Assembly: GCA_905182995.1 (NCBI GenBank)
Contig: CAJJDP010000190.1
Location: forward strand, 1 to 29,317
DNA: 29,317 bases
Origin: Paramecium octaurelia
Lineage: Eukaryota > Ciliophora > Oligohymenophorea > Peniculida > Parameciidae
Direction: 5' to 3'
Positions 11,282 to 22,961 of this stretch are shown piece after piece. The position numbers and the translations under genes were made by a program. The stretch's first letter is position 1. Every line of letters begins with the position of its first letter. The notes beneath the pieces were generated by a model, which searched no databases, had not been told where the DNA came from, and worked only from the letters and a program-made list of their open reading frames with translations.

Positions 11282-11622
11282 CTTCTCTCTGATTCAACTA
11301 GCTGTTATTTTAAGGTACTTTAAACTGCAATAATTTATGGCAAATGAAGGATTTCTTCAAAATCCTTCAGTAAGTGCATAATATTTTCATATTGTTTATT
11401 AAAGCTAATAGATAGAAATTCAGTTTCTATTATATTGGTTTGAGAAGAATATTTTTGAAGTTAGTTTTATTTAAATACACAGCAGTATAAGAAGAAAATA
11501 AATTTTCCTTTATTTCTTCTACTCAGTTCCTAAAATCAATATTAACACCTATTTAATACACACTTTTCATAAATTTCTTCCTTATTTGAGAAATTTATGT
11601 AGAATGATTTTTAATTAATTAA

Positions 11623-14600
11623 ATGATATTTCTTATAATCACAATGATTTTGCCTGTCCAGAACTACGAAGAATTGATTTATTAATTTAATGCTGCTACT
11701 AACAAAGCTGATGGTTAATACTTTATATTCAAACTTAGGATGGGTAACTTTTATAGGGTCTACTATTTTTTTAACCAATAGTGATGTATTCCTATATGGA
11801 GGGAATTCTCCTAAAATTAGTAGAATGATCTTAGATTTGAGCCCTCATTATCAGGTGAAAGTGAAAATGGAATTTTGGTTGTAATAATTTATTATTAAAA
11901 TAAGTAACAACTTAATAAATCCTGGACAACTAATTGTGTAACTAGATGAGATATAGGCGTACAATAAGTAGTATAATAATGTCACATAATCAAGTTTTAA
12001 TGTACTGCCTCCATATGGTTATTTTGATAATATAATATTATAATATCCACAGAGAAAACGAACCTCTTCAATTTATTTGGAAGTACAAGGATTGGTATAT
12101 TATTTTACTTATTTGAGTCGCAATGTGGAATTAGAACATTTCAATTTTATATTGAAAGATGCCCATAAGGATGTGAGGTTTGTGACAATTTTGATTATTT
12201 GGTTTGCAATAAATGGAAACTTCTCAACTTAAATTTTAATTAATACCGCTTTTCAAATCTTTAAGGATGGTAGTCATTTGAATGGTATATTTAATCAGTT
12301 AATTTATGTGCTGATTGTCATTTTCTTTACTAATTTGGAATTCAATATTTTGGAGTCCTACCTTCTCATAAAGGAGTAATGTTAAGATTTTATCGGAAGT
12401 ATGCTATTGGTTCTAAAAAAATCAAAATCAATGGAGCGAATTATGTAGTGTCATAGCCAACAGACTTTTATTAGATTGAATTAATAATTAATGATCACAT
12501 AGCCCCAAATTTAATTATTGAAATTGAATAAGGATATATAAGAGATATTGAATTGTATAATTAACTGGATGACATATATTTGAATCTTGAAATTCGTAAT
12601 TGCTATTCTGTTATAAATAACGATTGTGTTAGTTGCTTAGATGGATGGGAATTTGAAGAAATCCAAAACGAATGTTATCCTTTATGCAGAAATCAAATGA
12701 TTTAAGGGTTTGAAGAATGTGATGATGGTAACGATATTCAAAATGATGGATGTTATGAGTGTAAAATTTAAATGCGATGTCAATTGTATATATTGTGAAT
12801 TTGGGAAATGTCAAAAGTGTGAAATGGGATATATTATATTGAATAATGAATACAATTTTCCCTAATATTATCCTGAAATATATAATTGTCTTGTTTTAGA
12901 AGAATATAAATGTAAGGAATGCGAAGCTGGATATTAATAGTTGAATGGATATTGTTATCCACATTGTGGAGATGGTATTTAAATATTAGGAATTGAAGAA
13001 TGTGGTTATGGAAATTCAGTTCCATATGATGGCTGTTTTAATTGCAAATTCCAATGTCAGTAAAATTGTAAAATATGTATTGAAGGAGTATGTAATTAAT
13101 ACTGTTAAGAGGGTTTCGTATTTATGGATTAATCTTGCATATCAATATGTGGGGATGAAATTATAACAAACTTGGAACAATGTGAGGACGGCAATAATAT
13201 ACCATATGATGGATGTTATTTATGTAAATTCTCATGTCCTTTGAATTGTTAAGAATGTTTAAATGGGTATTGTCTATAATGTAATACTGAGTACTAATTA
13301 TTATCAAATAATCAATGCGACTTCATTTAGTATAAAGAATGTGATGATTATAATAGTGAAGTATTGGATGGTTGTCATAAATTTTAGGTCCAATTAAATT
13401 GGGTATGCAAACGACTCAATTAAGAAACCTTCAGTGAGTGCTCATATTTTCAATATCCTAAATTGCTTATTCGATACAAAAAGATGCTTTGGAATAAATA
13501 ATATGTAACACTTACCTTTAGTTAGCCTGTTAAAGCTGGAAAAAATCGAATACTTTTAGAAGCATTCATTTATTCAATATTAAATATGCATCAATCCAAA
13601 TATATCATTAAGACATAAAGTAGCCAAGAGATAAGCAGTACCATTTAAATTGTTGAGTATTTGTTAGAAATTGAAATATTTTAACTTCTAGAATTCAAAC
13701 CTATCTTAAATATCGACTTCCCTGAAGGAATTACTAATTAATATGATTCCATGCTCTTTATAAAAGCATATCATACAACCTTATAATTTCCTACTTATTT
13801 AAACGAAAAATAGACATACTAATCAGAGATCATGTAAAGGTTGATTAGATACGCTCTTTATTCATAATGTGGAGTTTGCACTCTAATGATTTTTTAAGGT
13901 AGATATGAAGTTTTAATTGAAATAATCAACTTATTATCATTTCAAAATTATCTTAGATACATTAATGTGAATTTTCCTTACAACCTTCTTCTCTATTTTG
14001 AATCTTATGACTTGTTATCTATCGAAGCACTCTATTAGTTATTAAATGTTGAGAAATTAGAAGGAGTGTTGCTTTACAATTAATTTAAAGAAGCAAAAGG
14101 GAAATTCCAATTTTATAATTAAATGTGGATTTATTAACAAATCTTGAATGGTAATTAATCCAATCTTCCTTTTATATACTTTTGATTTTATTATCAATTG
14201 GAACCAAGAAATTCATTTTATCTAATTATTTCAGAACCAGAATATACAGATATTCGGTTTAATATAGCAAAACTTCAGACTAATAGGTCTCTTCTAAAAT
14301 TTTTTTGTGGCTTTATAAAAGATGTCAATAATTAATTGGAGTAGTAGATTTATTTAGTAAAAATGGATTAAAAACAATATTATTAGTAAACGGATGGGAT
14401 CTGATATTTAAAGGAATGCTTTACTTGAAAAATTTTTTTTTTTGTACGATAATGAATTCAGAGAGATCTTTTCTTTAGTGCTAGCTTTAGTTCTAATATT
14501 TTTTTACATAATTTTTATCCTTAATTCAAACAATTTATACCCTAAATATAATTAGATTAAAATTAAAAGGTTAAAAGAAAAAAGACTTGAGGTTTTTAAT

Positions 14601-14992
14601 ATAGGAGTTTCATTTTGTTTCATAGGCTCCTTGATTTTTCTAGAAAGTTCAGAAATCTTTTAGTTAGGATTGATTTCCTTAATCAATCTTTTGTAATTAA
14701 AACTAGTTTACAACTATCGAAAATTATCAGATCATATGTTTTATAAATGGCAATTTAAAGTTCTGTATTCATTTTTACATTAAGCTCTTTTGTTTACATA
14801 AAAGAAGCTGCTAATTATATAAATGAAGAAATTAAAATAAAATGCGGTTGGTTCCATATATTTCTACTTTCTTTTGAAGTATTAATTGAAATATCCTAAA
14901 TAATTATTGAGTAAATTTAATATTACTTTGGGATGTGTAATAAAAAGAAACAGAAACCTAATCAATTAGATTAATTCATATTTAATTAATGA
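11623..14992 (+). pseudogene. DUF4215-like cysteine-rich membrane protein, frameshifted
   Basis: The ATG at 11623 opens a signal-peptide-like start (MIFLIITMILPVQNYEELIY). After a frameshift near 11715 comes YSNLGWVTFIGSTIFLTNSD and FLYGGNSPKISRMILDL, then ERCPQGCEVCDNFDYLVC near 12150 and a further extracellular domain. Cysteine-rich repeats follow at about 12600-13400 with the signature ECDDGNDIQNDGCYEC, later ICGDEIITNLEQCEDGNN and YDGCYLCKFSCPLNC. From about 14440 hydrophobic segments (FSLVLALVLIFFYIIFILN, VFNIGVSFCFIGSLIFLESS) form the membrane part, ending at TGA 14990-14992. Frame breaks occur near 11715, 11880, 12265, 12762 (one extra A), 14395 and 14770, plus a TGA at 14183-14185. 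The repeats suggest a cell-surface or secretory-pathway role; ligand unknown. A second family member lies inverted at 24100-28048. Confidence 0.8.
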
Positions 14993-15430
14993 TACAATTA
15001 TTTTAAATTAAGATTTATATGACTAAACTTTTTTCACATTTACTTTAAAGCATAAGAAAGATGTTTCAACTCTAAATTTCTTTAATTATAATTCAGATTT
15101 TGTGTCAGGGTCATAGTCGGTGATAATTTGGCCACTTTCCCTAATTTCAAATCAAAAATACATATAGAAAATTTCAGGCCATGCTAAAATGATCTAATGC
15201 TTAGCTCTTCATCCTAGTGAGTTTCTTATTGTTAGTGGTCCATCTGACACCACAATACAATTTTGGTTCAATTAAGAACAACAGTTGAACAATCAAACAA
15301 TAACTGATCATAAAGATTCAGTATTTGATTGGCAATAAATAAAGAAGGAAATAGAAAAGTGTCTTGTGGAAAGGATAAAGTAATTTTGATAATTTAAAAC
15401 AGTAATCGCCATCATCCCTTTTGGTAAGTT
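14950..15430 (+). pseudogene. WD40-repeat half of the coiled-coil/WD40 family
   Basis: A frame overlapping the end of the previous gene reads RNLINQINSYLINDTIILN, then YDQTFFTFTLKHKKDVSTLN and typical WD40 blades: DFVSGSQSVIIWPLSLISN, then SGHAKMIQCLALHPSEFL and VSGPSDTTIQFWFNQEQQ. A frameshift near 15330 moves the next blade (INKEGNRKVSCGKDKVILII) to another frame. The similarity fades at about 15430, after roughly two and a half blades. This matches what I would expect at the C-terminus of the family whose N-terminal half is at 335-2330. Direct abutment with the membrane-protein pseudogene looks like a recombination or assembly joint rather than a functional fusion. Confidence 0.7.
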
Positions 15431-16384
15431 CGATAAACTATAACATCTAATGAATATAATCATTTAATTTAGAATCATTTTCACTTCAAAAAAGTAAAAT
15501 CTCAAAAAAAAAATATAGAGTATGAGCAGATCAAACTCATCAAAAGAATCTTAAAACAAATTTCCATTCTAACTCTATAACATTAAGATCAATAAGAACC
15601 AATAGTTTATTATAAAACTTGTATCGGCCTTATAGACCTTTAATGAAATACTTAAATTGGGATAAATATATTAAAAATTTAATGATTGAATGATTTGTTA
15701 TTGGGTTATTATTTATCCAACGATCTGACTAAATTAATTTATCCTTGCTCAACAAATAATCCTAGTATACTCTAATGTTTAAAATCATTTAGTGCTGGTG
15801 ATACTAATTGGTCAGCAATTTAGATAGCGCAGTATTAAAGAATAAGGCTAAATAAATTAGAAAAACAAGTAACAATTTGTTCAGACATTTATTATGAATT
15901 CAAAAAGCTATGATTATATCAACATATTTCTCAAACTCTTGAATTTTAAGTTTCAATGAATCGTTTACTTAATTAGAAGGTTTCAAATGAAAATCTGTTA
16001 TTAAATTTAATGGACTACTTAATCCTATTTTCAATAAATCGATAAAAGAATTGATTGCTAAATTAGAAAATAATTATGAAAAATATTTTTTTTTAATTTT
16101 TGACTAACACAGCAGTCGAATTTCTGAATTATTTTATTTATCAGTTTCAAATTTCTATTAGATGATGAATGAGTTTAATGTTTTATTACCTTCACTTACA
16201 AATATACTTTTTCTTACAAAGAAATTCTAAATTATTAATAAGTAACTTTAGATTAAAATGCTTCGATATTCTATTTTTCTGATAAATTGTTAGAAGTTTA
16301 TTATGCACAATGAAATTTATTTTTTAATTAAATGTATAAAAAAAGTCACAAAACAATTATTATAAAAAATAAATTAATAAAAAT
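15431..16384 (+). other. Degenerate region after the WD40 remnant
   Basis: Short plus-strand frames (for example QKKNIEYEQIKLIKRILKQ, SVIKFNGLLNPIFNKSIKEL) may be eroded remains of the WD40 gene or its neighbour, but none is long enough to assign. No regulatory signal is recognised. Confidence 0.25.
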
Positions 16385-16456
16385 TCATCAACCCGAAGAC
16401 TTGAACTCGGAATACTGCGGCTATAGGGCAGCGTTATACCTCTTAACTACTTGATG
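16385..16456 (-). tRNA. tRNA-like element, probably a tRNA pseudogene (anticodon position reads AUA)
   Basis: On the minus strand a cloverleaf can be drawn. Acceptor arms CATCAA and TTGATG pair, with a discriminator A. T8-A9 is followed by a perfect D stem (GTTA/TAAC) around AGAGGTA. The anticodon stem CTGC/GCAG has a C-C mismatch at its top, a loop CTATAGC and anticodon AUA. The T arm has CCGA/TCGG around a TTCAAGT loop, with one bulged T. A-box (TAGTTAAGAGG) and B-box (GAGTTCAAGTC) promoter-like elements are present. AUA would read the tyrosine codon UAU, but eukaryotic tRNA-Tyr normally has GUA. With the bulge and mismatches this suggests a decayed tRNA. Confidence 0.5.
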
Positions 16457-16886
16457 AGACTTTATATAAAAATTCAAAATTCTTTATACACAGTATATTT
16501 TTAAGAAGGAAAGATATTTGACACAATATAAGAGTATAAGGTAAATTTATTATTTATCATAAATATGCAATAATATCTCATAAACAATAATTTCTTGTAT
16601 TTTATGTCAGAGGAAACTCTTCATATATTTCCCTTATCATTTATGGATTAAATCATTTGAATTTGTTAAACTTTTGCAAAAGAGCTAAAATTGAAGCCTT
16701 TAAGTTCAAAATATCTTGTTTAGAATTAAATTTTATTAGATTTCTATCTTTGCAAATAAAAGGCCTATTAGAATACTTGTTTAGAATCATATTTCTGTAA
16801 ATAAATCAATCATATTCTTGGAAAGATTCATTTATCTACCTAAGTGAGGAGCTTAATTAATTATAATATTTTCAGAGAAGGGTAGG
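16457..16886. other. No gene assigned
   Basis: A+T-rich sequence with only short frames. Nothing recognised on either strand. Confidence 0.3.
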
Positions 16887-17648
16887 ATGAATTTTAAACT
16901 GATTAATATAATCAACAAAACGAATTACAACTTGCTCAAAGTACGATAATCAACTGTATTAATTTCAACATAACTAATTCGATGTGCAACCGCAAGATTC
17001 TCCTTCTATTTGAACATTTGTAAAGTTAAACCAAGTAAAAATCTAACAGTTGAAAACATTAATAGCAATAACAGAAGCTACATCCTGTTAACGCTTGATG
17101 AATTAAAGTTCAAAGAGAATTTCTTAAGAAAAGACAAAAGAAAGAAATAATCCGGATTCATCATCATATTGAATTCTTTATATAAACTTTCAGGAACTTA
17201 AATCTATGAATTCTTCAACATAATTTATAGTATTTATTATATTAAAATCTAATTTAATTCAAAAAAGCATTAGCAATTTTTCAAACTTGTTATTAAATTG
17301 AATAATTCTAAAGAGTTAAATTTAAATAAGAAAATAATTATTAAATTAAAACATCATACATAATTACTTCAAATAGATGTGATGATATATTTCATAAATA
17401 TAATAAAAATTAATGAATATATCATAATGAAAATTAAATTATTGTTCTAATTAATGGATTATATGTAAATGAACTTCAATAAAAAATTCTTTAGAACTTA
17501 TCATTTTTTATGTTTTTTCTGCGCTTTTTATAAAAATAAGCATAATATAAGTTCTGTTATAATAATAATCAATTACTACAGCAAATTTTTTATTGGTAAT
17601 ATTTAATTGTCTTTTGAGATAAAACTTTAATAAGTTAAGTTTAATTGA
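16887..17648 (+). CDS. Unrecognised ORF of 253 codons
   Basis: The ATG at 16887 (MNFKLINIINKTNYNLLK) opens a frame with no TGA until 17646-17648. The first 110 codons look more like protein (STQLIRCATARFSFYLNICK, VKPSKNLTVENINSNNRSYI, LTLDELKFKENFLRKDKRKK). The later part is dominated by Ile, Lys and Asn, as expected from A+T-rich non-coding DNA, so the real coding region may be shorter. No domain, signal peptide or family is recognised. A TGA-free run of this length is somewhat unlikely by chance but not decisive when TGA is the only stop. Confidence 0.3.
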
Positions 17649-17932
17649 TTTACTTAATTCTTGAGCAATAAATTTACTTATTAATCATCACAAGTCTCTA
17701 AACATGGTATGTAATAGTTGTGAAGTTAGAATAATTTAACCTCACAATTAGAGTTGCATCTAACGGCAGTAAAATAGGTATCATTATATTATTCAATATT
17801 ATCAACTTATAATTCTAGTTGTTGATGGCTATCTATAATAAACTTATTCTATTAATCAATGTTATAAATTGATTTTATGATCCCTTCATTTTAGAAACTT
17901 AAAATAATAAACTTTGGACTCAAAAATTCAAT
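17649..17932. other. Intergenic, A+T-rich
   Basis: No convincing open frame or structured element was seen between the ORF and the duplicated segment C. Confidence 0.3.
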
Positions 17933-18991
17933 TCTTCTTAGATTTTAGTCTTTTTCATATCTTAAAATATGCAAAACCTTTGACTCAAAAAATTAAATTT
18001 AAGATCAAATTAGAATTGTATATATTAGCAATTTAAGTTTACTGAGCAAGCTAATATATCAAATTTGAAATTATTATTCTCATAACCAAATTCTGAATCT
18101 GATATTCTTACTAATAAATTTATTACATCACTAAATATAATTTTATTAAGTAAAATATTTGATTATGCTATGATATCAAACTCATACGATAAAAATAAGA
18201 AATTCAATATGCTTCTATTTGGATGTTAACTATGTGCTATGAAGTATAAATTTGGAATTCTGCGAATAGACATAAAATAAAATTCATTTTACCCATTTAT
18301 CCTAAATTATTGGAGATTATAATTTCTAAATAACAAATAATTATTTAGTTTGCTGTTTATTTGTATCAAAAAACATGAAATTTCCTATCGCCTATATTGA
18401 ATTTCCACTATTCCAATCCAATTATAATTGCGATTGGATTCAACCTTAATCGATTAATTTTCCTTCTAAATTGTAAGTTTGTTTTTCTAAAACCAATTTT
18501 TCATCTATTGTATATAGAAAGATATTAAATTGAGTTTTAAGTATTATAATTATATTAATAATTTTATTCGCATCAAATTGTAAACTGATTCTTAAATCAA
18601 AAGAATTTAGAATAATTTTGTTATTCTAAAAAATACAAGTTTTCTATGTGAAAAGTGAGCATATTTATACCTCTTTAAGGGTGAAAGAGGTTAAATTAGA
18701 ATATGTACTTCCATTAAGATATGTGGCAGAAATTATTTTTCCAAATACATCATTTAATGGCAGTATTTTGGTTGAATTATAGTGGCATTTTTCGTCTACT
18801 TAGATAATTGAAATCATTGAGTTTAAGGTTTTTTTGACAACTCATATACTAAAATATATTCTTCTTTCTATTCATTATGAGCAAAGATTGCAATCATTGT
18901 ATAAAATATTTTATATTTTAATGGTTAATCTAGGGTATATGAATAGGTTGGAAATGTATATAAATACTAATAGTAATTATTTTATTCTTGA

Positions 18992-19020
18992 TATTGTTTC
19001 ATTAAAAGAGTATCTTCAAC
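18992..19020. mobile_element. TA-bounded 29-bp indel, IES-like
   Basis: This segment begins with TA and is followed by TA at 19021-19022. Copy 2 has a single TA (20412-20413) at that place. Presence or absence between two TAs and a length of 29 bp match the commonest size class of Paramecium internal eliminated sequences. The left end (TATTGTTT) fits the end consensus TAYAGYNR partly; the right end read inward (TAGTTGAA) fits poorly. It may be an IES retained in one version, or an ordinary indel. Confidence 0.35.
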
Positions 19021-19151
19021 TAATTCAAAAATGATAAGTTTTTTATTATATAAATAATTGCAATCTAATAATTTTATGCGCTCTTATACTTTAAGTATAA
19101 GTATACTTTCTATAAAAATCAATTTATGATGGTTAATTTTAACAATTAAAG

Positions 19152-19169
19152 CATTTTCTTAAGAAAATG
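19152..19169. other. 18-bp perfect palindrome
   Basis: CATTTTCTTAAGAAAATG is its own reverse complement. It is conserved unchanged in copy 2 of the duplicated segment (20545-20562). No neighbouring gene explains it. Confidence 0.4.
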
Positions 19170-19352
19170 TTGTACAATTTAAATATTACGTTTAATATTT
19201 TTCATTAAAACTAAAACTTACGAATTCAACGATCATAGTCATACAGTTCTCAAAATAGATATATAATAAATCCATTTGTTGCACTAAATAATTAATTTTC
19301 TTTTATAAATTAATCTCAAAGGCGTTAAATTTGGTTTCAATATATGAATAAN

Positions 19353-20744
19353 TCTTCTTAGATTTTAGTCTTTTTCATATCTTAAAATATGCAAAACCTT
19401 TGACTCAAAAAATTAAATTTAAGATCAAATTAGAATTGTATATATTAGCAATTTAAGTTTACTGAGCAAGCTAATATATCAAATTTGAAATTATTATTCT
19501 CATAACCAAATTCTGAATCTGATATTCTTACTAATAAATTTATTACATCACTAAATATAATTTTATTAAGTAAAATATTTGATTATGCTATGATATCAAA
19601 CTCATACGATAAAAATAAGAAATTCAATATGCTTCTATTTGGATGTTAACTATGTGCTATGAAGTATAAATTTGGAATTCTGCGAATAGACATAAAATAA
19701 AATTCATTTTACCCATTTATCCTAAATTATTGGAGATTATAATTTCTAAATAACAAATAATTATTTAGTTTGCTGTTTATTTGTATCAAAAAACATGAAA
19801 TTTCCTATCGCCTATATTGAATTTCCACTATTCCAATCCAATTATAATTGCGATTGGATTCAACCTTAATCGATTAATTTTCCTTCTAAATTGTAAGTTT
19901 GTTTTTCTAAAACCAATTTTTCATCTATTGTATATAGAAAGATATTAAATTGAGTTTTAAGTATTATAATTATATTAATAATTTTATTCGCATCAAATTG
20001 TAAACTGATTCTTAAATCAAAAGAATTTAGAATAATTTTGTTATTCTAAAAAATACAAGTTTTCTATGTGAAAAGTGAGCATATTTATACCTCTTTAAGG
20101 GTGAAAGAGGTTAAATTAGAATATGTACTTCCATTAAGATATGTGGCAGAAATTATTTTTCCAAATACATCATTTAATGGCAGTATTTTGGTTGAATTAT
20201 AGTGGCATTTTTCGTCTACTTAGATAATTGAAATCATTGAGTTTAAGGTTTTTTTGACAACTCATATACTAAAATATATTATTCTTTCTATTCATTATGA
20301 GCAAAGATTGCAATCATTGTATAAAATATTTTATATTTTAATGGTTAATCTATGATATATGAATAGGTTGGAAATGTATATAAATACTAATAGTAATTAT
20401 TTTATTCTTGATAATTCAAAAATGATAAGTTTTTTATTATATATAAATAATTGCAATCTAATAATTTTATGCGCTCTTATACTTTAAGTATAAGTATACT
20501 TTCTATAAAAATCAATTTATGATGGTTAATTTTAACAATTAAAGCATTTTCTTAAGAAAATGTTGTACAATTTAAATATTACGTTTAATATTTTTCATTA
20601 AAACTAAAACTTACGAATTCAACGATCATAGTCATACAGTTCTCAAAATAGATATATAATAAATCCATTTGTTGCACTAAATAATTAATTTTCTTTTATA
20701 AATTAATCTCAAAGGCGTTAAATTTGGTTTCAATATATGAATAA
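19353..20744 (+). repeat. Duplicated segment C, copy 2 (start of contig 4)
   Basis: Copy of 17933-19351 lacking the 29-bp TA-bounded segment and carrying a 2-base AT expansion near 20440. Contig 4 then continues into unique sequence. Confidence 0.88.
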
Positions 20745-20833
20745 CAGTATAGAGTTTATTTTTCATTCACTATAAATGCGCTCTAAAATGTACTAATGAA
20801 AATTTAGGATAAATCAAGATTAAATCTATATTA

Positions 20834-22652
20834 ATGTTTTAAATAGAGATCATTGGTTTCATCGGAAATTGTAAAGGTCTGATTTATGTTAAAGATTATT
20901 TTAACGATGGATTTACTATATTTCTAAATTAAAATAACTGTATTTTTAGTGATTTTAGAAGATCAATTCTGAATGTTAAATGTCTGACATAACACTATTC
21001 TTGTCAACAAAATAAGTTACTTAACTTGGATATCCAATAACTTTATTTTTATAATTATAAATAGCTTAGGAATGAATAGAATCTAAATCGTAAATTTAGT
21101 TGAATTTTGATCTAATAGAATGTAACATTTTTTGGTAATAAGTTAACTTTGTATATAGTTGCTTATTCATGAATAATCATATCAATGCAAAAAAATACCA
21201 TTAAGTAGGTCGATTGCTAATATTTCAAATAGAATGGTAAACTATTAATTTTATAAATTAAAGCTGCCCTTATTTTTAAGACAACAAAATAAATGGCAAA
21301 TTATTAAAATAGATAACTTAACTTGATCCTAATTGTAAAATATCATAAACTAATTCATTATTTACAATATATAACTATGATGAAAATTGTATTATTATGT
21401 CTTCGTTGATAGATCTCACTTACTCTATTTTTGAAAGTTACGAATTGATTCGTAACTCTTTATAGTTTATTTCGAAAGTCTTCTCCATGCTATCATCTAA
21501 ATAAATTTTCATTTCTGAATTCATTTTGGAGGATTCTACTATTTAAAAGTATTAAACAGCATGATTTTTTAAAATTAATTAAGTTATAATAGTATAATCC
21601 ATGAGGTTTATGTGCAAGATCATGTATGAATAATAAATTATTAAAATATTGCTTTGATAAAATTAGACATTATTTATCTTGCTAATTATCTTGGAATCCA
21701 TATAATCCTAACCATTCAAAACTAATTATTATAATTAGAGATAGCTCTAATCAGTAGACCATGTAATCACAAATAAAGCACATAATGAATCTAATGTTTC
21801 ATAGATTATGAGATATTTGTCTTTAAAAATGGAATGCTATGTTTAATTGTAGATAGGTTAGATAAGTAATGAATCTAAGATTTCACTTTAATCATTAATC
21901 ATTGAAATCATCAATGCTTGCGAAGTTTTACATTATACAATAAATTTATTAATCTAAATATTATTTAATTATTCGCACATGTTATTTTGAGTTAAAAGAG
22001 TATATTGATAAGATTCAAAAATTAAAAGTTCTTCATCTATGAGTTAATTCATTATTCTATATTTACAATAGATCGAACCAAGTTTCGAAAAACATATATC
22101 AATAGCAGAGTTATCATATTATAATGATGTAAAAACCTTAACAAAATCTTATGGTATTGGTAAATTCCTATCTAAACTTGATAATATTTTTGATAGGGTT
22201 TTGGCATTACTTAATAATTGTTAACTGTTTGAAAATTCATTTTCAACAATTTCAGTGTCATTAGTTGGAATTATAAGTGCTTGCCTTTGTAAAAAAACAT
22301 ATGCATCTTCTAACAAATATAATTTTTATATCCTTGTAAATACTGTCATTATCTAAAATTAAATTACAAAGCCTAATCGAAACATGTGATAATTTAATTA
22401 ATCAATTATTTGAAATACAAAATTCATATTCACTTGAGTTAGTATTTGGTAGATGCAATAAAAGAATATGAGTTCATTTTGCTATGATGAAAAACAGTTA
22501 ATTAGCCTATTATATCAAAATAAAATACTGATTATTGACGAAAATTTCAATTTCCTTTTGTATGTAAATTTCACTAATGCATCTGAAATTTCTTAAACCA
22601 TTTAAATTGTAAAGAAACTAATATATGAAATATAGGATTATAATTATGAATG
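20834..22652 (+). pseudogene. Decayed unknown gene extending into duplicated segment D
   Basis: One frame from an ATG at 20834 to TGA 21407-21409 is interrupted only by TGA at 21101-21103 and 21170-21172. It reads IIGFIGNCKGLIYVKDYFND, FLNQNNCIFSDFRRSILNVK, then CLTQHYSCQQNKLLNLDIQQ. Further protein-like pieces follow in other frames: MLSSKQIFISEFILEDSTI near 21490-21545; FEKHISIAELSYYNDVKTLT and FENSFSTISVSLVGIISACL at about 22080-22270; SSFCYDEKQLISLLYQNKIL to a TGA near 22652. Scattered cysteines suggest a secreted or surface protein, but I do not recognise the family. Its end faces the 3' end of the minus-strand DUF4215-like gene. Frameshifts and stops make it a pseudogene. Confidence 0.45.
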
Positions 22653-22901
22653 ATTAGAAAAACAAAAATTTGAATTCTATTTTAATTCTTTAATGATATC
22701 TTCTCATAATCACTCATTCCTTTCAGCTATCACAAATATCTCTCTAACATTCATTATCTCTGGGACTCTCTTCTTCTTTTGTTTCAAATAAAATGTTTTA
22801 GCTTTAAGATAAAATTAATACCCACACCTCACCAAGGGAGAAAATAAAGCTAATATCAAAAAACTAATTTATATAAATCCAGCATTTATTTATTGATCAG
22901 T
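21578..22901 (+). repeat. Duplicated segment D, copy 1 (end of contig 4)
   Basis: Repeated at 22962-24291 after the single n at 22961. This pair is more diverged than the others: several substitutions, a 31-bp segment only here (21671-21701, flanked by CAT repeats), and a 40-bp segment only in copy 2. Homology ends at TTGATCAGT (22901/24291), before the contig end, and the flanks then differ. The copies are therefore alleles, paralogues or rearranged versions rather than one overlapping molecule. Confidence 0.85.
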
Positions 22902-22960
22902 TGAAAAATACTTTTAAAAGTCAGAACAATAAATCAAACATGATAATGTAAAGAACATTA
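22710..22960 (-). pseudogene. 3' end of a DUF4215-like membrane protein, second version
   Basis: The minus-strand frame enters at 22960 (FFTLSCLIYCSDFQKYFS), continues TDQQINAGFIQISFLILALF and ends at TGA 22712-22710. The part at 22902-22960 differs from the copy at 24292 onward. It matches the corresponding stretch of the pseudogene at 11623-14992 (FTLSSFVYIKEAANYINEE) in position and pattern, so this version keeps a membrane segment that the other copy has lost. It is cut off by the contig end. Confidence 0.6.
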
Positions 22961-22961
22961 N

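Larger units (their letters stand above)
17933..19351 (+). repeat. Duplicated segment C, copy 1 (end of contig 3)
   Basis: Repeated at 19353-20744 after the single n at 19352. The two copies differ by a 29-bp segment present only here (18992-19020), a TA dinucleotide in an AT run, and substitutions, including GGG versus TGA that closes a short frame in copy 2. No gene is recognised inside. A 65-codon frame at 18834-19034 is not conserved between the copies and is probably not coding. Confidence 0.88.

Noticed and set aside
11690..11884. Separate 64-codon gene starting at the ATG at 11690
   Set aside because: It is an internal, frameshifted piece of the DUF4215-like pseudogene that begins with a signal peptide at 11623.
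12629..13025. Two minus-strand standard-code ORFs rich in His and Asn
   Set aside because: They are shadows of the plus-strand cysteine repeats; the His/Asn richness reflects the complement of GAT/GGT-rich codons.
14900..15430. A functional membrane-protein/WD40 fusion
   Set aside because: The natural-looking end of the membrane gene is in a different frame (TGA at 14990-14992), both parts are frameshifted, and the overlap is best explained as a breakpoint.
18834..19034. Plus-strand 66-codon ORF in segment C
   Set aside because: The second copy has a TGA and lacks 29 bp in the same frame, and the sequence has no family resemblance, so coding is unlikely.
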